Origin: CAWFGW01 sp963815495
Lineage (GTDB): Bacteria; Bacteroidota; Bacteroidia; Cytophagales; JAAEPT01
DNA: 54,288 bases
Reading direction: 5' to 3'
Assembly: GCA_963815495.1 (NCBI GenBank)
Contig: CAWFGW010000032.1
Span: 1-54,288 of the forward strand
Positions 25,119 through 32,669 of this stretch are shown piece after piece; the stretch's first letter is position 1, and each line of letters begins with the position of its first letter. The position numbers and the translations under genes were made by a program. The notes under the pieces are model-generated. The model was not told the DNA's origin, made no database searches, and was given only the letters and a program-made list of their open reading frames with translations.

Positions 25119-26387
25119 TTATTCGACAACTTCAATTCGCTGAGTTGAAACTCCTTGCGAAGATATTACTTTTATAATATAACTTCCTTTTTCAAGATTT
25201 GATAATTGCAATTCTCCTATTCCTTTTTCTTTACGAATATCCCTGCCCTGGATGTCAAATACCTCAGCAGTAAATGGCATATTATTTTCTACTTGAATAT
25301 TAACGATAACAGTACTTGGGTTGGGGAAGATTGAAGATACTTGATTGTTTGTTTCTTCATTATTAGAAGTAACAATATAGTTTCGGTGCATAACCATTGA
25401 ATCTACAACAGTTTCAATGTTACTTATAGTATCTAGCTGAATTCCTAAGCTGTAATTTTCATAAAACCTTCGTATAAAAGGTTCTTTTGACCAGCCGTCT
25501 ATGTAAATATAATACTCACTTATATTTCCTTCCACATCATATTCTATGCAAAAAGATTTAGAACAGGTTTCTTTATTATCTACATCTATAAATGTAGTAT
25601 CCTGCGATACAAAGGATCCATTTTTGTAGTTTTTCTTTATTGAAGTGATTATGTTACTCGATTCTGAACGAGTGATTTCAAATTCATCCACAACTTTTGT
25701 AGAGCTTAAAAACTCTTTTGAATAATAATAAGTAACAAAACCATTATCATCTACTCTTTTTTTAAACAGTATTGAATCAACCCCTAAAGTAAATCTATGT
25801 CCATATAAAGTATCCTCAATTATTGAGTCACACTCTATGTATTCAGAAGTCAATTCCCAACCATTACTATACTCAAAATATTCTACCAACTCACAAATAG
25901 AATCAGAATAGTCTTCTGGACTAACTAGACTAGAATATCTAGATTTATCCTTTTCAAAAAGAAATACAATAGAATCCGAAAGAAAATACCCTCTCAATAA
26001 TTGACCGTTAGAAAAATCGATTTTTATATCTTGGGCATTTCTCAGGATTTTCTTTTCTCCTTCATTAAAAAAATCTCGAAAGTATTTATAAGTTCCACCA
26101 TTTTCAAAATAGGTCTCAGTGATAGTTTTAACATTTTCGAAAATATAATCAACATCATCCCAGCTAAAACTTCTCATTATATCATTAATTGACAAAGGAT
26201 GATGGTTGAATGAAGAATAATCTAAATCTGGAGACACACCCATTTCATACTCCCTTAAAATACTTTTCCTAAGGTCATATTTAGAAGAATCAAAATCATA
26301 CCGAAAATACTCAACTAAAATGTTTTCTTGCGCAGAAACACCAAGCACAGCAAAAAATGCAAGAATTAAAAAGAATATTTTTCTCAT
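25119..26387 (-). CDS. T9SS type A sorting-domain protein inserted in the ilv operon
   Basis: 422 residues. The signal peptide ends at GVSAQ. The body is acidic and Tyr/Ser-rich without a family I recognise; a WD- or propeller-like fold is not obvious. The last 73 residues, starting SIFPNPSTVIVNIQ and ending GSYIIKVISSQGVSTQRIEVVE, are a T9SS type A sorting domain, so it is secreted. It lies between ilvD and ilvB in the same direction, 62 bp after ilvD and 58 bp before ilvB, and interrupts an otherwise metabolic operon. A hairpin between ilvD and this gene may lower its expression. Confidence 0.82.
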   Translation of the reverse strand: MRKIFFLILAFFAVLGVSAQENILVEYFRYDFDSSKYDLRKSILREYEMGVSPDLDYSSFNHHPLSINDIMRSFSWDDVDYIFENVKTITETYFENGGTYKYFRDFFNEGEKKILRNAQDIKIDFSNGQLLRGYFLSDSIVFLFEKDKSRYSSLVSPEDYSDSICELVEYFEYSNGWELTSEYIECDSIIEDTLYGHRFTLGVDSILFKKRVDDNGFVTYYYSKEFLSSTKVVDEFEITRSESSNIITSIKKNYKNGSFVSQDTTFIDVDNKETCSKSFCIEYDVEGNISEYYIYIDGWSKEPFIRRFYENYSLGIQLDTISNIETVVDSMVMHRNYIVTSNNEETNNQVSSIFPNPSTVIVNIQVENNMPFTAEVFDIQGRDIRKEKGIGELQLSNLEKGSYIIKVISSQGVSTQRIEVVE

Positions 26388-26408
26388 TGATTTTGAAATA
26401 AAACAATA

Positions 26409-26432
26409 TCATTCCCACAATAGAGGGAATGA
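26409..26432 (-). repeat. Hairpin between ilvD and the T9SS gene
   Basis: TCATTCCC (26409-26416) pairs with GGGAATGA (26425-26432) across an 8-nt loop. On the minus strand it is followed by TATTGTTTT, so it could act as a weak terminator after ilvD. Its GGGAATGAC core also occurs at 14825-14833. Confidence 0.5.
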
Positions 26433-26449
26433 CATTTTCATTAAACTAT

Positions 26450-28126
26450 TTAATCAATCTCATCAGTTACACAACCTTCTGAGGCTGTTTTTACTGTGGC
26501 GATGTATTTACGCATCACTCCGTTTGTCGCTTTGTACGCTGGTTTTACCCATCCTTCTTTTCTGCGAGCGATTTCTTCTTCTGAGACTAATAAGTCAATG
26601 CGGTTGTTTACTGCATCAATTTTGATTTTATCGCCATTCTGAACGAAAGCAATTAATCCACCTTCTTGGGCTTCTGGGGTGATATGACCTACCACAAACC
26701 CGTGTGAACCACCTGAAAATCGACCATCTGTGATTAAAGCGACTGATTTACCTAATCCCGCTCCCATAACAGCTCCTGTAGGTTTGAGCATCTCTGGCAT
26801 ACCTGGCGCACCTTTTGGTCCAGAATAACGGATGACGATGACTTCACCTGGTTGTACCTCTTTGCCAATACCAGCGATAGCTGAAAATTCATCTTCATAC
26901 ACGCGTGCTACCCCTTCAAATAATTCACCTTCTTTTCCAGTAATTTTTGCTACGGAACCTTCCGTTGCCAGGTTTCCATATAAAATTTGAAGATGCCCTT
27001 GAGGTTTTAGTGGGTTTTCTAAGGTACGAATCACCTCTTGTCCTGGAGTTAAGCCAGGTAATTCCGCTAAGTTTTCAGCAATAGTTTTTCCTGTTACAGT
27101 TAAGCAATCACCATGTAAACGACCTGCTTCTAACAAATATTTCATCACAGCAGGTACACCACCTACTGCGTGTAAATCCTGCATTAAATATTTACCTGAA
27201 GGCTTTAAGTCAGCTAAGAAAGGTGTTTTGTCCGCATAGGTTTGGAAATCATCCAATGTTAAGTCAACACCTGCAGCACGAGCCATAGCAATTAAGTGCA
27301 TGGTTGCGTTAGTAGACCCACCCAATACCATTAAAATTGTCAAGGCATTTTCAAACGCTTTGCGCGTCATGATGTCACGTGGTTTGATGTCTTTTTCCAT
27401 CAAATTACGGATGGCATCACCCACTTTAGTCAACTCAACTTTCTTTTCATCACTTACCGCTGGGTTTGATGATGAATAGGGTAAACTCATGCCCAATGCT
27501 TCAATGGTTGAAGACATTGTGTTGGCAGTATACATTCCACCACAAGCACCAGCACCTGGAATGGCATTTTTTATAATTCCTTGAAAATCTTCTTCGGAAA
27601 TAGTGCCTTGTTGTTTTGCGCCATAGGCCTCAAAAGCAGAGACAATGTTTAGGTCTTCGCCTTTCCAACGACCTGCTTTAATTGTACCGCCATAGACTAA
27701 AATTCCTGGACGGTTTAATCGAGCTAAAGCAATCATCGCTCCCGGCATATTTTTATCACAACCCACAATTGGAACTAGGGCATCATAATATTGTGCTGAA
27801 GCAACTGTTTCGATGGAGTCAGCAATAATGTCACGTGACACTAAAGAAAATCGCATTCCATCCGTTCCGTTTGAAATCCCATCACTTACACCAATCGTGT
27901 GAAATACTAAGCCTACTAAACCAGCATCTTTGATACTCGTTTTCACCTCTTGAGCAAATCCATTCAAATGCATGTTACACGGGTTTCCTTCAAAACCTGT
28001 GCTTACCACACCCACTTGAGCTTTGCTCATATCTTTTTCTTCCAAACCTACCGCATACAACATTGCCTGAGAAGCAGGCTGCGAAGGATCTTGAGTAATT
28101 ACTTTGCTGAATTTGTTTATTGACAT
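26450..28126 (-). CDS. ilvD: Dihydroxy-acid dehydratase
   Basis: 558 residues. It dehydrates dihydroxyisovalerate and dihydroxymethylvalerate, the penultimate step of valine and isoleucine synthesis, using an iron-sulfur cluster. The cluster cysteines are visible in NPCNMHL, VGCDKNMPGAMIALARLNRP and GACGGMYTANTMSS; the C-terminal GRFSGGSHGFVVGHITPEA is the family signature. Second gene of the leu/ilv operon. Confidence 0.97.
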   Translation of the reverse strand: MSINKFSKVITQDPSQPASQAMLYAVGLEEKDMSKAQVGVVSTGFEGNPCNMHLNGFAQEVKTSIKDAGLVGLVFHTIGVSDGISNGTDGMRFSLVSRDIIADSIETVASAQYYDALVPIVGCDKNMPGAMIALARLNRPGILVYGGTIKAGRWKGEDLNIVSAFEAYGAKQQGTISEEDFQGIIKNAIPGAGACGGMYTANTMSSTIEALGMSLPYSSSNPAVSDEKKVELTKVGDAIRNLMEKDIKPRDIMTRKAFENALTILMVLGGSTNATMHLIAMARAAGVDLTLDDFQTYADKTPFLADLKPSGKYLMQDLHAVGGVPAVMKYLLEAGRLHGDCLTVTGKTIAENLAELPGLTPGQEVIRTLENPLKPQGHLQILYGNLATEGSVAKITGKEGELFEGVARVYEDEFSAIAGIGKEVQPGEVIVIRYSGPKGAPGMPEMLKPTGAVMGAGLGKSVALITDGRFSGGSHGFVVGHITPEAQEGGLIAFVQNGDKIKIDAVNNRIDLLVSEEEIARRKEGWVKPAYKATNGVMRKYIATVKTASEGCVTDEID

Positions 28127-28129
28127 AGT

Positions 28130-28253
28130 TTTTAGTAGTTAGTAATGAGTAGCTAGTTACTAATATGAAAACACCAACTACTCTTTATAATATTTTATAA
28201 CTGAATACAGACACAAGAAATCTAACATCTCATATCTCTATACTCAGTACTCC
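28130..28253. repeat. Simple-repeat spacer between leuA and ilvD
   Basis: The 127-bp gap holds AGTTTTTAGTAGTTAGTAATG, TAGCTAGTTACTAATATG and GAAATCTAACATCTCATATC, all variants of the short TTAG/CTAA words seen elsewhere in the window. No gene and no clear promoter; leuA and ilvD are probably still co-transcribed. Confidence 0.4.
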
Positions 28254-29741
28254 TTACGCTTTGTTTACTGCTTCCAAATACGCTTGCGCTGAAGCGAAGA
28301 TGACATCGGTATCAGCACCGAAACCATAGTTAAACACCCCATCTTTGGAAATTTGGATGTGTACTTTTCCTAAGTCATCACTACCACCTGTTACTGCTTG
28401 AACTAAATATTCCTCCAAACGGACAGGGTTTTTCATGATTTTGTCAATTGCCTTTTTAGTCGCATCCAATGGGCCATTTCCATCCGCTTCTGCTTCTAAA
28501 ATTACATCATTTCTGTTAATAGCAATTTTAGCATGCGATTTTCTTTGGTGACTACAGTTCACGTCTAACGAAACTATTTCCAAGGTCTTGGTTGAAACCT
28601 CTTTTCCTAAGATACCTAAGATGTCATCATCAGACACGTCTTTTTTACCATCAGCTAAGGTTAAGAATTTCTTATATACTTCATCCAATTCGTCTTTAGA
28701 AATCATGACACCTAAACGTTCGATGTGGTGCTTCAACGCTGCTCTACCACTTCTTGCGGTTAAGATGATGGAAGATTCTGGGTATCCGACATCTTTAGGA
28801 TCAATGATTTCATAATTCTCTCTGTTCTTTAATACACCATCTTGGTGAATTCCTGATGAGTGAGCAAAGGCATTACGACCGACAATAGCTTTGTTTGGCT
28901 GCACGGGCATACGCATCAAACGCGTAATCATGCGGCTGACATTATAAATTTTACTTGCGTCAACATCGGTATGAACACCCAAGCTATTGTGTGATTTAAT
29001 GATCATCACCATTTCTTCCAACGAAGTGTTTCCGGCACGCTCGCCAATTCCGTTTACGGTAACTTCGATTTGACGTGCTCCATTTTGAACACCAGAAATC
29101 GTGTTAGCGGTTGCTAAACCTAAGTCATTATGACAATGGCACGAGATAATGGCTTTATCAATGTTCGGAACGTTGTTCATCAAATAAGCAATTTTATTCC
29201 CGTATTGTTCTGGTAAACAGTAACCAGTAGTGTCAGGAATGTTGACCACCGTTGCGCCATTAGCAATTACTGTTTCAACCATACGCGCTAAGAACTCGAT
29301 ATCTGCACGTCCAGCATCTTCACAGAAAAACTCGACATCGTCTACATAGTTACGGGCATATTTTGCTGCCCAAGCCGCTTTCTCAAGTATGGTTTCTCGT
29401 GTGGTTTTTAATTTGTTTTTGATATGAATGTCAGAAGAACCAATACCTGTATGAATCCGTGGTCTTTTTGCAAACTTTAGTGCTTCGGCTGCGCACTCAA
29501 TGTCTTTAGCCACAGCTCTTGTTAATGCGCACACAGTTACATCGGAAACTGCTTTAGAAATTTCTACAACAGACTGAAAGTCTCCAGGACTAGATATTGG
29601 AAAGCCAGCCTCGAGTATATCAACGCCCATCGCCTCTAACGTGCGAGCCACTTCTATTTTTTCAATCGTGTTTAACTGACAACCGGGTACTTGTTCACCA
29701 TCTCTTAATGTGGTGTCGAATACATAAATCTTATCTGACAT
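28254..29741 (-). CDS. leuA: 2-isopropylmalate synthase
   Basis: 495 residues. It condenses acetyl-CoA with 2-ketoisovalerate, the first committed step of leucine synthesis. Motifs: FDTTLRDGEQVPGCQLN (catalytic Arg-Asp), GIHTGIGSSD-type HTGIGSSDIH, CHCHNDLGLATAN (metal-binding His) and NGIGERAGNTSLEE. The C-terminal 120 residues form the LeuA dimer domain, normally the leucine-binding regulatory domain (GNGPLDATKKAIDKI), so feedback inhibition is likely as well. Transcription is predicted to be controlled by the attenuator at 29757-29869. Confidence 0.96.
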   Translation of the reverse strand: MSDKIYVFDTTLRDGEQVPGCQLNTIEKIEVARTLEAMGVDILEAGFPISSPGDFQSVVEISKAVSDVTVCALTRAVAKDIECAAEALKFAKRPRIHTGIGSSDIHIKNKLKTTRETILEKAAWAAKYARNYVDDVEFFCEDAGRADIEFLARMVETVIANGATVVNIPDTTGYCLPEQYGNKIAYLMNNVPNIDKAIISCHCHNDLGLATANTISGVQNGARQIEVTVNGIGERAGNTSLEEMVMIIKSHNSLGVHTDVDASKIYNVSRMITRLMRMPVQPNKAIVGRNAFAHSSGIHQDGVLKNRENYEIIDPKDVGYPESSIILTARSGRAALKHHIERLGVMISKDELDEVYKKFLTLADGKKDVSDDDILGILGKEVSTKTLEIVSLDVNCSHQRKSHAKIAINRNDVILEAEADGNGPLDATKKAIDKIMKNPVRLEEYLVQAVTGGSDDLGKVHIQISKDGVFNYGFGADTDVIFASAQAYLEAVNKA

Positions 29742-29756
29742 ATCTACCTTTTTTTA

Positions 29757-29795
29757 TAAAAAAACGACCATTCCTAGTACCTAAGAATGGTCGTT
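29757..29795 (-). terminator. Attenuator terminator before leuA
   Basis: AACGACCATTC (29795-29785 on the minus strand) pairs with GAATGGTCGTT (29773-29763), 11 bp, extended by three more pairs after one mismatch and closed by a 3-nt loop. It ends in a run of seven T. The leuA ATG is only 16-20 nt beyond. The 5-prime arm overlaps the antiterminator partner at 29780-29791. Confidence 0.88.
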
Positions 29796-29823
29796 GTATA
29801 GTTGAAATAATACCACTCCTAAG
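29780..29823 (-). promoter_or_regulatory. Predicted antiterminator (regions 2 and 3) of the leuA attenuator
   Basis: On the minus strand CTTAGGAGTGGT (29823-29812) can pair with ACCATTCTTAGG (29791-29780) over 12 contiguous positions including three G-U pairs. This uses 7 nt of the terminator 5-prime arm, so the two structures exclude each other. Region 2 can also pair with the leader-peptide codons: CGCTCCT (29865-29859) with AGGAGTG (29820-29814). Confidence 0.7.
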
Positions 29824-29830
29824 CAATTCA

Positions 29831-29869
29831 TTACCCCAGAACGAGGTTCAGAAGAATAAGGAGCGTCAT
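29831..29869 (-). CDS. Branched-chain amino acid leader peptide (leuL-like)
   Basis: A 12-codon ORF on the minus strand encodes MTLLILLNLVLG and stops with TAA. Six Leu, one Ile and one Val in 12 residues, located between the leuA promoter and a terminator, is the hallmark of a ribosome-stalling leader. The ATG follows an A-rich stretch, as often seen at starts in this phylum. The stop is 8 nt before region 2, so a ribosome that reaches the stop would cover region 2 and favour termination, whereas one stalled at the Leu codons would leave it free. Confidence 0.8.
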   Translation of the reverse strand: MTLLILLNLVLG

Positions 29870-29899
29870 ATTTTTTTCGTTTTTTATCATTTTGGACTG

Positions 29900-29930
29900 T
29901 AAAAATAGGAATAAGGTTGCTAAATTACAA
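29900..29930 (-). promoter_or_regulatory. Promoter of the leuA-ilvD-ilvB operon
   Basis: Minus strand: TTG (29930-29928), a 20-nt spacer and TATTTTTA (29907-29900), 7 of 8 with the TAnnTTTG form. Transcription would begin near 29893, about 24 nt before the leader-peptide ATG. Confidence 0.55.
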
Positions 29931-29947
29931 TAGACTATCGTGTTGTT

Positions 29948-31222
29948 ATGACTAAGACCTTCCTATCTTTCTTATTTTTATTCTTATTGAATATCCAGTA
30001 TACTTTTTCACAAACTGAAACAGCTTTTTTTAAACATATCAACTACCTCTGTTCCAAAGAAGTTCACGGTAGGGGAGCAGAGTTTAAAGGAGACTCGATT
30101 GCTGCACAGTATTTAAGTAAACAATATAAAAAATTTAACCTAAAACCCATCGATAAAGGTTATCTCCAGCACTTTACCTATGATGTAAATACTTTCCCAG
30201 GAGCTTACAGTTTAACAATCAATGGAAAAAAATTGAAAGCTGGGGTGGAAGTTGTGGCTCATGCTGGTTCAAAATCAGGCAAAGGAAAGTTTAAAGTTAT
30301 CCGACTTACTGCTGAGGATTGGAGTAATTCCAAGTTTAGAACAAAGTTTTTGAATAAACCATTAACTGGAAAAGTACTCCTTTATGATCACGCGTTAAAT
30401 GACTCCAAAATTCCGGATTATTTTAAATTACAACTCGCAAAAATTAAGGCAGCGGGTTTAATTGAATTGCTAGATACCGATCCAATAGCTAGTGAGTTTA
30501 CAGATCAAATAGTCCCGCCAACGTTTCTGGTTAACAGACAAACGTTGGGAGTTTTAACGGAAATAAAAACGGTTGAATTTGATCTCACGGCCACGTTAGT
30601 TAAGGGATACAAGTCGCAAAATGTTGTGGGGTTAGTAAAAGGGAGTGGGCAGCCAGACCAATATTTAATAGTAAGTGCGCATTATGATCACATAGGTCAC
30701 TTAGGTAAGGAAACCATGTTGCAAGGGGCTAATGACAATGCTTCGGGAGTAGCCATGTTACTTTCATTAGCAGAGTATTATGGTAAACCAGAAAACCAAC
30801 CAAAGAAATCGATTGTGTTTATCTGTTTCGCTGCCGAGGAAATAGGTTTGTTAGGGTCGCAGCATTATGTGAAAAACCCACTCGTACCGCTGGAACAAAC
30901 CGATTTTGTGCTAAATCTTGATTTAATGGGGTCAGGGAGTGAAGGTATTACGGTGGTGAATGGAAAAGAATTAGATCTTCAGTATCAACTGTTGTCGGTG
31001 GTGAATGAACATCATAATTATGTGCCAGAAATTAAAAGCAGGGCTAATAAAGCTAATTCAGACCATTTTTATTTCACCCAAAAGGGTGTGCCTGCTTTTT
31101 TTGTGTATGCGAGAGGAACGGTAGGGGGATACCATAACGTAGGAGATACGTTAGATAAACTTGAACGCGGTCAGTTTGAAGGGTTACATAAATTATTTAT
31201 TGAATTCTTAAATGCTTTATAA
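29948..31222 (+). CDS. Secreted M28-family zinc peptidase
   Basis: 424 residues with a signal peptide ending at YTFSQ. The C-terminal catalytic domain has the M28 ligands: SAHYDHIG (His), GANDNASGVA (bridging Asp), FAAEEIGLLGS (catalytic Glu-Glu), NLDLMG (Asp) and GGYHNVGDT (His). A protease-associated-like region fills the middle (about 120-215). It probably acts as an aminopeptidase in the periplasm or outside the cell. Divergent from leuA, and followed 2 bp later by a small lipoprotein. Confidence 0.92.
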   Translation: MTKTFLSFLFLFLLNIQYTFSQTETAFFKHINYLCSKEVHGRGAEFKGDSIAAQYLSKQYKKFNLKPIDKGYLQHFTYDVNTFPGAYSLTINGKKLKAGVEVVAHAGSKSGKGKFKVIRLTAEDWSNSKFRTKFLNKPLTGKVLLYDHALNDSKIPDYFKLQLAKIKAAGLIELLDTDPIASEFTDQIVPPTFLVNRQTLGVLTEIKTVEFDLTATLVKGYKSQNVVGLVKGSGQPDQYLIVSAHYDHIGHLGKETMLQGANDNASGVAMLLSLAEYYGKPENQPKKSIVFICFAAEEIGLLGSQHYVKNPLVPLEQTDFVLNLDLMGSGSEGITVVNGKELDLQYQLLSVVNEHHNYVPEIKSRANKANSDHFYFTQKGVPAFFVYARGTVGGYHNVGDTLDKLERGQFEGLHKLFIEFLNAL

Positions 31223-31224
31223 CT

Positions 31225-31386
31225 ATGAAAAAGACATTACTATTATTTATAATCTTAGGGTTAGGACTTAGTTTATATTCCTGCTCTGAAAAAACTACGG
31301 AAGAAAAATTAGAAGAAAAGGCAGAGAAAGCCGAAAAGGGAATTAAGAAATTTGGGGATAAACTGAAAAAAGAGATTGAAGATTAA
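31225..31386 (+). CDS. Small lysine/glutamate-rich lipoprotein
   Basis: 53 residues. MKKTLLLFIILGLGLSLYSC is a lipoprotein signal with lipidation at Cys20; the mature part is only 33 residues of charged helix (EEKLEEKAEKAEKGIKKFG). It begins 2 nt after the peptidase stop, so it is probably co-transcribed with it. The mature sequence could form an amphipathic or coiled-coil helix tethered to the membrane. Not recognised as a named family. Confidence 0.75.
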   Translation: MKKTLLLFIILGLGLSLYSCSEKTTEEKLEEKAEKAEKGIKKFGDKLKKEIED

Positions 31387-31440
31387 AAGTTGACATGAAC
31401 GCTCTTGCCGTGATTTTGTTAAGAGTGCTTAGCTAGTTTA

Positions 31441-32310
31441 ATGATGAAATACCTCCTTCCCAAATACGCTTTCTTTATCCTTTTATTTTCGTGTGCAGGC
31501 ACTATACCAGAACAGCCAAAACGTTCTGAAGCGTTTAATGCCTATTGGTATAACAATGAAGCTGAAATTAGTAGTTATACCTTGTCGCAAGCGCGTTATG
31601 GTGAACTTCATGAAGGGCAGGCAGTACTAGTTTTTGTGACCGAACCCTTTTCTAAAGATAAATTAGTAAAGCCTGATAACCCGACTGCTGAAGATGTGCC
31701 TGTACTGAAACTTAATTTGACCAAAAAATTCAACACAGGAATTTACCCTTACTCCATCATGACAAGTACTTTCCTACCCATATCAGGTAATGAAAATGCG
31801 ATGAAAGTAACTTGTTCCTCACAAGAGTGGTGTGGTCATACGTTTACTCAACTAGAACATAAAGGTAAGTATCACATTACCTCGCACTCCTATTTTGAAT
31901 CAGAAGGAGAACAAGAATTTAGCCTTAAAGAAACGTTGTTAGAAGATGATGTTTGGTCAAAAATCAGGTTGTCAGGAACTATTCCAGAAGGAAAGGTAAA
32001 AATGATTCCTTCGTTTTCGTATATCCGATTGATGCATCACGAACTGAAAGCCTATGACTGTGAAATATCTAAAACCGATTCGTCTATTTCAATGTCATAT
32101 CCAGCACTTGACCGAACGCTTTCTATCACTTATGAACAAACTTTTCCATTTAAAATTTTGGGTTGGAAGGAGACTTATGTAAGTGGTTTTGGTGAAAAAA
32201 AAGAACGGCTTACTACGACAGCCAAGCTTATGAAAACCATTAAGTCCACGTATTGGCAGAAACACTTTAATAAGGATAGTTATTTACGAGAGCAACTCGA
32301 TTTAAAATAA
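31441..32310 (+). CDS. Conserved lipoprotein, function unknown
   Basis: 289 residues. Lipoprotein signal MMKYLLPKYAFFILLFSC with lipidation at Cys18. The body contains FNAYWYNNEAEISSYTLSQ, ARYGELHEGQAVLVFVTEPF and YPYSIMTSTFLPI, which I recall as a conserved Bacteroidota lipoprotein family; some relatives carry a septum formation inhibitor label that the sequence here does not support. No catalytic motif is clear. It probably ends the short run begun at 29948. Confidence 0.75.
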   Translation: MMKYLLPKYAFFILLFSCAGTIPEQPKRSEAFNAYWYNNEAEISSYTLSQARYGELHEGQAVLVFVTEPFSKDKLVKPDNPTAEDVPVLKLNLTKKFNTGIYPYSIMTSTFLPISGNENAMKVTCSSQEWCGHTFTQLEHKGKYHITSHSYFESEGEQEFSLKETLLEDDVWSKIRLSGTIPEGKVKMIPSFSYIRLMHHELKAYDCEISKTDSSISMSYPALDRTLSITYEQTFPFKILGWKETYVSGFGEKKERLTTTAKLMKTIKSTYWQKHFNKDSYLREQLDLK

Positions 32311-32669
32311 ACACTGAAGCGTTGATCCTCTCCTGACACACTTCTTTTACTTAACCAGTGCAAGTCTATTAGACTTGTGATGCCATAGAGTTATCAATTC
32401 AGTGATGGAAGAATTATCCGTAAAAATTTACAGGAAATGAGTTTTGTTTAATACTACCTAAAATTCGGGCTCGTCATTTAACTTTTTTTGAAAGTAAACT
32501 TCATATAACGCTAATACATAGAAAATGTCAAATGCTTTCATCTTTGACATTATTAAAAATAATTACATTATCATAAGATTATCAGCGCGTTATGATTATA
32601 AATACTTTATCCAAAAGTTGTTTTTATTAAAATTCATGCTTTTCTTACATCCACAACCTTAACCAGCTT
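32311..32669. other. 359-bp intergenic region with two hairpins, no gene seen
   Basis: CAAGTCTA at 32361-32368 and TAGACTTG at 32370-32377 form a tight 8-bp hairpin resembling REP-type elements. AATGTCAAA at 32524-32532 and TTTGACATT at 32543-32551 form a 9-bp stem with a 10-nt loop. The rest is A+T-rich. I see no convincing ORF or transposase. Confidence 0.5.

Noticed and set aside
29757..29869. T-box or leucine riboswitch before leuA
   Set aside because: The leader has a Leu-rich ORF and a simple two-stem switch; there is no T-box sequence or specifier loop, and no known amino-acid riboswitch fold fits.
31400..31427. Weak hairpin CGCTCTT / AAGAGTG after the small lipoprotein
   Set aside because: Seven pairs with a G-U and a 14-nt loop, only a short T tract afterwards; too weak to list as a terminator.
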